Positions 40,433 through 44,984 of a stretch of 44,984 nt of DNA are shown piece by piece. The DNA is from a bacterium (GTDB lineage Bacteria; Acidobacteriota; Thermoanaerobaculia; Multivoradales; JAHEKO01): contig JAAENP010000477.1 of the NCBI GenBank assembly GCA_024224155.1, positions 1 to 44,984 of the forward strand. Reading direction: 5' to 3'. The stretch's first letter is position 1. Each line of letters starts with the position of its first letter. The notes under the pieces are model-generated. The model had not been told where the DNA came from. It ran no database searches and saw only the letters and a program-made list of their open reading frames with translations. The position numbers were made by a program, and so were the translations under genes.

Positions 40433-41179
40433 CTACGAAGCCCGATCCGCGAGTCGGAGATCGATCATCCACGCACTCGGCAAGCGGTCTTCCACCAACC
40501 AGCGGGCCAGGTTCACCCAGCGGTCGCAGACATCCAGAATCGCGCTATCCGCGGTTGCGACGATATGCGGCGATCTCTTGAGCTCCCGGTCAGTTTGAGC
40601 CGACAGACGCACCTCCCAGCTCGGGCCGTGTGATCTCGCAATCTCCTCGATCAGCTTCTTGAGGCGGGCACTGTTCGAGATCGGCCGATCCAGAACGCAC
40701 TCGACGCCGGCAACCTTCTGCTCCACGAGCGCTCGCACCAGGAGCTCGACCGCGGGTCGGGTCACCGATAGACGCCGGTAGTGAGCACTCAACGATGCCA
40801 GATCCCGGAGGACGCCGTCCCGGGCCAGCAGCAAGACACCTCCCGAAAGCGCGGCTTCGAGGGTCAAGATGACATTGTAGCCGTCGATGATGGCGGTCTC
40901 GCCCGCTAGCTCATCGACTCGCACGACCTTCTCGGCGCGCAGCCGGCACTCCTCATCGCTCGCTGCGCACCTCTGCAACGCCTTGCGCTGCCGATCCCTG
41001 AGAGCGTAGCGGTCTCCGACCAACTTGAGCGACGCCTTGGGTGAGTAGCCCCGTCCCAGAAGCCAGGACAACTCCTCCATCGCCCGCCGGAGCGTCGGCA
41101 GGTTGTCGGCGCCGAAACAAGCAAAGTCCTTCGGGTGCGGCCCGCGCCGCCTGCGAGTGTCGGGCATCCAGAGCATCAT
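40433..41179 (-). CDS. DUF434 (NYN/PIN-like) protein
   Basis: 248 residues. The N-terminal part (KDFACFGADNLPTLRRAMEELSWLLGRGYSPKASLKLVGDRYAL) is the DUF434 domain. Residues from about 90 on contain AIIDGYNVILTLEAAL, the first strand of an NYN/PIN-like nuclease fold, with D98 and N101 near the expected metal site, followed by LLARDGVLRDLASL and HIVATADSAILDV. Family members are uncharacterised; an RNase-like activity is an inference from the fold. ATG 41179 or an ATG four codons later could start it. It is divergent from the TPR gene; about 60 bp separate the starts. Confidence 0.8.
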   Translation of the reverse strand: MMLWMPDTRRRRGPHPKDFACFGADNLPTLRRAMEELSWLLGRGYSPKASLKLVGDRYALRDRQRKALQRCAASDEECRLRAEKVVRVDELAGETAIIDGYNVILTLEAALSGGVLLLARDGVLRDLASLSAHYRRLSVTRPAVELLVRALVEQKVAGVECVLDRPISNSARLKKLIEEIARSHGPSWEVRLSAQTDRELKRSPHIVATADSAILDVCDRWVNLARWLVEDRLPSAWMIDLRLADRAS

Positions 41180-41238
41180 TCCACAGCTGCTCGCTCGTTC
41201 GCCGCTGTAAGATCTGTGGTCTAGGTAGGCGGCGGTCA

Positions 41239-41736
41239 GTGAAAGCCCAGGACATAACGACTCAAGACATAGACGTTGGCGCTGCCATCAACGAGGGTCT
41301 TCAGCTCTGCCGGGCCGACGAGTGGCAGTCAGGCTTGGAGATCCTCTGGAAGATCGCCCGTAAGCAGGAGCGGGACGAGGCCCTGCCCTCGCTCTACTAC
41401 TCCTATGCCGGCTACGGGGCCGCCAAGTTCGACGGCAATCTCAAGGAGGGCATGAAGCTCTGCCGGCACGCGATCAAGCTCGACCCCCTGGAGCCCGACA
41501 ACCACCTCAACCTCGCCCGGGTCGAAATGCTGCGACACAACCGCAAGAACGCGGTCCGGGCACTCCAGCGGGGACTCCGCGTCCGACCGGACCACCCCCG
41601 TCTCCTCGATTTCAAGCATGAGATTGGCTTCCGTCGACTTCCTGTGATTCGGTTCCTGTCGCGCGATAACCGGCTCAACGTTTGGCTAGGAAAACGACGG
41701 TACTTGCGCGAGCTCGAACGAGAAGCCCGCTCATAG
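41239..41736 (+). CDS. Tetratricopeptide-repeat protein
   Basis: 165 residues from GTG 41239. TPR-like helices: INEGLQLCRADEWQSGLEILWKIAR, SLYYSYAGYGAAKFDGNLKEGMKLCRHAIKLDP, DNHLNLARVEMLRHNRKNAVRALQRGLRVRPDHP. A basic tail follows (LLDFKHEIGFRRLPVIRFLSRDNRLNVWLGKRRYLREL). It lacks a signal peptide and probably mediates protein contacts in the cytoplasm. The longer frame upstream to 41041 is antisense to the DUF434 gene and was rejected. An amidohydrolase gene follows after 105 bp. Confidence 0.8.
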   Translation: MKAQDITTQDIDVGAAINEGLQLCRADEWQSGLEILWKIARKQERDEALPSLYYSYAGYGAAKFDGNLKEGMKLCRHAIKLDPLEPDNHLNLARVEMLRHNRKNAVRALQRGLRVRPDHPRLLDFKHEIGFRRLPVIRFLSRDNRLNVWLGKRRYLRELEREARS

Positions 41737-41841
41737 ACGCCCCCTGAATCCGAACTCGGATCGCAGCACAGGCGGCTCTGCTGACCATCCGGTTTGGGGG
41801 TCGAGCAGCCCGGGCGATGGAGAAGATAAGATCCCTCAACC

Positions 41842-43017
41842 ATGCGCGCGAACATCTTCTTCACCTTGTCGGCGCTGCTGTTCATCTTCTCCGCGCCGAA
41901 TGCGAGCTCCGAGGAAATCACCGAACACTACGACGGCGACTGGCCGCTCTTTTACCAGTACGATCCGCCCTCGACGCTCGTCGTTCCCGGCCGTCAGTTG
42001 ACCCGGGCCAAGTACCCCTTCGTCGACGTCCACAGCCACCTCTTTCAAATGGCCGACCAGGATCTTGCCGAGGTCGTGGCCGAGATGGACAAGCTCAACA
42101 TGGCGGTGATGGTCAATCTCTCCGGTCGCAGCTTCAACCGGGTAACCAACCCCGACGGCTCGATGCGCTTCTCTCTGCGAGGCGGCGACTACCTTGAGCG
42201 TTCCGTAGAGAACGGCCGCAAATCCGCTCCCGGCCGCTTTCTCGTCTTCACCAACTTCGATCCGAGCGGCCTCGGCGAGCCCGGATGGCTCGAGCGCACC
42301 CTGAGCCAGCTCGAGACCGACGTCGCCAACGGCGCTCTGGGCCTCAAGGTCTACAAGAGCCTGGGCCTTGAGTCGGTCGATTTCGAAGGCAAACGGATCG
42401 CGGTCGACGACGAGCGACTCGATCCGATCTGGACCAGATGCGGCGAGCTGGGCATTCCGGTGCTGATTCACTCGGGCGAGCCGGCAGCCTTCTGGCTCCC
42501 CAGGGACAAGAACAACGAGCGGCTGTTCGAGCTGATCCAGAGGCCGGAGCGCTACCGCGACCCCGAGAGAGTCCCCTCATGGGAACAGATCATGGGCGAG
42601 CAGAGAAGCGTCTTCGCCAAGCACCCGGAGACGACCTTCATCGCCGCCCACTTAGGGTGGATGGGCAACGACCTGGCCCGATTGGGACGCCTACTCGACC
42701 AGCTTCCCAATGTCTATACCGAGATCGGCGCTGTTCTGGGGGAGCTCGGCCGCCAACCGCGGACCGCCCATGAGTGGTTCGTAGAGTATCAAGACCGGGT
42801 GCTGTTCGGTAAGGACGCCTGGACGCCTTCCGAGTACCACGTCTATTTTCGAGTGCTCGAAACCGAAGACGAGTACTTCGACTACTACCGGCGCCGCCAC
42901 GCCTTCTGGAAAATGTACGGCATGCAACTGCCGGACGAGGTTCTGAGGAAGCTCTACTACAAGAACGCCCTCAAGCTCCTCCCCGGGCTGGATTCCTCGC
43001 TCTTCCCAGCGGACTAA
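41842..43017 (+). CDS. Secreted amidohydrolase-family (TIM-barrel) hydrolase
   Basis: 391 residues with a signal peptide (NIFFTLSALLFIFSAPNASS). Metal ligands of the amidohydrolase superfamily are in place: H64 and H66 in VDVHSHLF, H210 in LIHSGEP, H270 in AAHLGW and an aspartate in FGKDAW near 325; K169 or K172 lies in GLKVYKS. The fold resembles amidohydrolase 2/PTP-type family members, which hydrolyse amides, decarboxylate or cleave C-N bonds. The substrate is unknown. The ATG at 41842 lies just after ATGGAGAAGATAAG-like sequence, a fair ribosome site. It is convergent with the penicillin acylase gene. Confidence 0.85.
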   Translation: MRANIFFTLSALLFIFSAPNASSEEITEHYDGDWPLFYQYDPPSTLVVPGRQLTRAKYPFVDVHSHLFQMADQDLAEVVAEMDKLNMAVMVNLSGRSFNRVTNPDGSMRFSLRGGDYLERSVENGRKSAPGRFLVFTNFDPSGLGEPGWLERTLSQLETDVANGALGLKVYKSLGLESVDFEGKRIAVDDERLDPIWTRCGELGIPVLIHSGEPAAFWLPRDKNNERLFELIQRPERYRDPERVPSWEQIMGEQRSVFAKHPETTFIAAHLGWMGNDLARLGRLLDQLPNVYTEIGAVLGELGRQPRTAHEWFVEYQDRVLFGKDAWTPSEYHVYFRVLETEDEYFDYYRRRHAFWKMYGMQLPDEVLRKLYYKNALKLLPGLDSSLFPAD

Positions 43018-43030
43018 CGACACCCCACCT

Positions 43031-43053
43031 CGGTCGAGGACAGAGCTCGACCG
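43031..43053. terminator. Stem-loop between convergent genes
   Basis: A perfect 8-bp stem (CGGTCGAG, 43031-43038, with 43046-43053) and 7-nt loop lies in the 90-bp gap between the amidohydrolase (ends 43017) and the acylase (ends 43108). There is no U-tract on either side, so termination would be weak or Rho-dependent. Confidence 0.35.
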
Positions 43054-43107
43054 CTAACCGGGAGGTGCCGCGAGACGGTCGACCTGCCGGCACCGGATCC
43101 GGCGCGT

Positions 43108-44984
43108 CTATCGGGTGGGCACCAGCTTCAGGTAATGCACCGCCTCACCGGGCAGAAAGGGCGTCGGATCCCCGTTGGCCCAGGCGTTGTGTCCGGCGCG
43201 ATAGAACGGCGACAACGGGTGGGCGCTCTGGCCGGTGGGCATGTGAAATAGACCATCCTTTTCCCGGCCGGGTGACACCACGAACCGCTCCGAGGCGCCG
43301 AAGCTCGGGCCCTGGACTCGGGGCATGTTCGAGTCCCCGGGCAGCGGCTCACGGGGCATGTCGAGACGCTTCGCCAGGAACCCCGGCAGGGAGCGACTCA
43401 TCGGATGCCGGATCGCGGCGGCGTTGCGCTTGCCCCAGGTCTGCTCGGCGAGAGCGCCGTCCTTTTCTCCGAAGTACTCGAGCAGCTCCTCGACCGCGGC
43501 CTCGAACTGCTCGTCCCAGCCTTCGAACTTCGGGCTCAGGAAGTTCATCGGCCGTTCCTCGACCAGGCGCCACAGACCGCCCTCGAGCTGGTTGAGGTAC
43601 CGGCTCTCGCAACGCTCATCGGCTTTCCTGCAGGTCGCCAGAATCGTGCCGTAAACCTGATCGATCAAGAAGGTCCGATAGGCGCGGACCATTCGGTAGC
43701 CGGCCGAATGCACCGAGGCCCGTCCGCCCCAGGTCTCCACCAACCGGGTGAGCTCGCGCCGCTCCGGGTCTGCGCCGGCTCCGTCGGTCGCAAGCACTTC
43801 CAGCAGCAGCGCGCGCCATCGCTCCAGAAACAGTGCCCGGTCGTCCAGCTGCACCTCGAGCAACGCGCGCTCATCGGGCTGCTCGAGCCGGCGCAGGTGG
43901 TCGCGGATCTGACCGGCCCTGGCGCCCAGACGAAATCCGGTTCCGATCTTCTCCAGCATCGGGCCGTCGATCACCCGGTTGTTTGCGGTCCAGATCCGCC
44001 CCTCCTCGGGATCCAGCAGGCGCGGGTACTCTTCGGGCGCGAGATAGCTGGCCCATCCCGAGCTGCCGTCACTCCACGAACGCGGGGTGCGACCACTGTG
44101 TCCGAAACGGCCCGGAATTGGGCCCATTACGGTCCAGGCGATGTGGCCGTCCACATCCGCGGCCACGAAGTTCTGCGGTGGAGCGCCGATTCGGTTGGCC
44201 ACCGCCACGGCTTCTTCGACCGTCGAGGCCTTCTCCAGAGCCAGCGAAGCGAAGGTCACCGCCTGCGGGTCGTGGGCGATCCAGCGATAGGCGCGTTCGC
44301 GGCCGGCGTGGTCCCTGTCCAAAACCGGGCCCCAGATGGTCTCCCGCACCTCGAGAGCCAGGTCACCGCCGTCCTTCACCTCGATTCGTTCGTCGAAGCG
44401 GGCGAATGGCCTCGACCCGCCCGGCGCCAGATACCGATTCGGATCCGCAGGGTCGGGCTCGAGAACCACCCAGTCTTCCCAGTCGCCCCAGGTATTGGTG
44501 AAACCCCACGCCACTTCCCCATTCGAGCCGGCGATCAAGAGCGGCACGCCCGGAAGAGACACACCGACCACCCGGCGAACGCCCCCCGGAGCCGACTCGT
44601 CGGGGAAGACCATGGCCACTCGGTACCAGATGTTGGGTACCTGGAGGCCCAGGTGCATGTCGTTGGCAAGAAGCGCGCGGCCGTCGCCGGTGAGCGAGCC
44701 GGCCAGCGCCCAGTTGTTACTGCCTCGAACCGGCCGGCTCGACTCGGCCGCTCCGGAAACCCGCCCGGCGACCTCGAGCTGCCCGTCGACCGAAGTCGAA
44801 GCCCGGCGCAGATCGAAGCTCTCGGGCCCCGGAATCGGCGGCGTCTGGAAAGGCCCTCCGACCAACGGCGCATCCCACTCGGTACCGGAGGGATCCAGGA
44901 AATCGAGTACTTCCGAGCCCAGCAGATCCTCGATCGCGCCCCGCGCCGCCTCGTATTCACCGAAGGCGTCGTTGAGATCCAGAT
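43108..44984 (-). CDS. Penicillin acylase family Ntn hydrolase (5' end outside window)
   Basis: The frame is open to the right edge, giving about 625 residues of the C-terminal part. Before the visible TTG (44865) the sequence reads LNDAFGEYEAARG, then LLGSEVLDFLDPSGTEWDAPL, as expected in the middle of a penicillin/7-ACA-type acylase. The autocatalytic nucleophile serine is in RGSNNWALAG, where the beta chain begins after processing. ANDMHLGLQVPNIWY, AWGFTNTWGDWEDW and TANNRVIDGP are typical beta-chain segments, and the C-terminus GHNAWANGDPTPFLPG also fits. Relatives cleave beta-lactam side chains, acyl-homoserine lactones or N-acyl amino acids; the natural substrate cannot be chosen here. 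It is periplasmic in the family; the signal lies beyond the window. Confidence 0.93.
   Translation of the reverse strand, partial: LDLNDAFGEYEAARGAIEDLLGSEVLDFLDPSGTEWDAPLVGGPFQTPPIPGPESFDLRRASTSVDGQLEVAGRVSGAAESSRPVRGSNNWALAGSLTGDGRALLANDMHLGLQVPNIWYRVAMVFPDESAPGGVRRVVGVSLPGVPLLIAGSNGEVAWGFTNTWGDWEDWVVLEPDPADPNRYLAPGGSRPFARFDERIEVKDGGDLALEVRETIWGPVLDRDHAGRERAYRWIAHDPQAVTFASLALEKASTVEEAVAVANRIGAPPQNFVAADVDGHIAWTVMGPIPGRFGHSGRTPRSWSDGSSGWASYLAPEEYPRLLDPEEGRIWTANNRVIDGPMLEKIGTGFRLGARAGQIRDHLRRLEQPDERALLEVQLDDRALFLERWRALLLEVLATDGAGADPERRELTRLVETWGGRASVHSAGYRMVRAYRTFLIDQVYGTILATCRKADERCESRYLNQLEGGLWRLVEERPMNFLSPKFEGWDEQFEAAVEELLEYFGEKDGALAEQTWGKRNAAAIRHPMSRSLPGFLAKRLDMPREPLPGDSNMPRVQGPSFGASERFVVSPGREKDGLFHMPTGQSAHPLSPFYRAGHNAWANGDPTPFLPGEAVHYLKLVPTR

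Noticed and set aside
43031-43053. Classical Rho-independent terminator for the amidohydrolase
   Set aside because: Stem is present but no U-tract follows; listed only as a weak stem-loop.
1-44984. CRISPR array, tRNA, rRNA, prophage or intact insertion sequence
   Set aside because: I found no regularly spaced direct repeats, no T-loop-like tRNA ends, no rRNA cores and no transposase or phage genes on reading both strands.

Overview
The window is high-GC (roughly 63-65 %) chromosomal DNA from a Gram-negative bacterium. I infer an Acidobacteriota-type organism, possibly Thermoanaerobaculia. The signs are many signal-peptide or lipoprotein enzymes, a DUF1800/DUF1501 pair whose second member ends in a DGFESGDTSAWG tail, a sortilin-type beta-propeller protein beside a DUF885 protein, a DUF6526 membrane protein, and an outer-membrane porin. 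The taxonomy is an inference from gene content. I saw no rRNA, tRNA, CRISPR array, phage or intact transposase.

Layout. 1-2.7 kb (minus): the start of a zinc-ribbon/DUF2007-type protein, a C-terminal remnant of a Na+/solute symporter, and a PAS-HisKA-HATPase-REC-REC hybrid kinase. 2.68-2.99 kb (minus): a separate small transcription unit with a TTGACA box, an almost perfect Shine-Dalgarno, a 14-codon ORF, a three-way-junction fold and a 12-bp terminator hairpin. I regard this as the most interesting element here. 3.0-6.5 kb (minus): a GAF-GAF-PP2C phosphatase, a sulfotransferase-like P-loop protein and a class IV aminotransferase in one run. 6.6-10.05 kb (plus): a membrane histidine kinase and a fatty acyl-CoA reductase-like enzyme, convergent with a REC-HATPase protein on the minus strand. 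11.0-12.6 kb: a type B carboxylesterase. 12.57-13.74 kb: a two-gene fragment broken at both outer ends (5'-truncated di-heme peroxidase, 3'-truncated PhnD-like lipoprotein), followed by a ~215-bp inverted-repeat element.

14-16.5 kb: DUF6526 protein, arsenite methyltransferase (arsM) and its ArsR regulator, whose consensus promoter predicts a leaderless mRNA, then a non-coding stretch rich in REP-like palindromes. 16.5-24.3 kb (minus): DUF885 protein, sortilin-like propeller protein, PD40/TolB-like lipoprotein with a 34-codon lipoprotein ORF overlapping its start, endonuclease/exonuclease/phosphatase protein, and CBS-pair protein. 24.5-30.2 kb (plus): an operon of indolepyruvate:ferredoxin oxidoreductase (iorA, iorB), a fused ADP-forming acyl-CoA synthetase and a porin. 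This suits oxidation of aryl-2-oxo acids to acyl-CoA with recovery of ATP. 30.2-31.2 kb (minus): thioredoxin-reductase-like flavoprotein.

31.4-32.9 kb (plus): one small and one 378-residue uncharacterised protein. 32.9-35.2 kb (minus): gamma-glutamyltransferase followed by a truncated hot-dog thioesterase and a 55-residue coiled protein in 4-nt overlap steps. 35.2-39.2 kb (plus): DUF1800, DUF1501 and a secreted protein. 39.2-41.2 kb (minus): secreted PDZ protein with a Cys-rich tail, a small two-helix membrane protein lacking an ATG/GTG/TTG start, and a DUF434 protein. 41.2-43.0 kb (plus): TPR protein and secreted amidohydrolase. 43.1 kb to the right edge (minus): penicillin acylase family protein, incomplete at its 5' end.

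Working together: the left third is dominated by signalling proteins (two histidine kinases, a PP2C phosphatase and a REC-HATPase protein that could form partner-switching or phosphorelay circuits). The right two thirds are dominated by exported peptide and amino-acid catabolism (GGT, DUF885, penicillin acylase, IorAB plus ACD plus porin).
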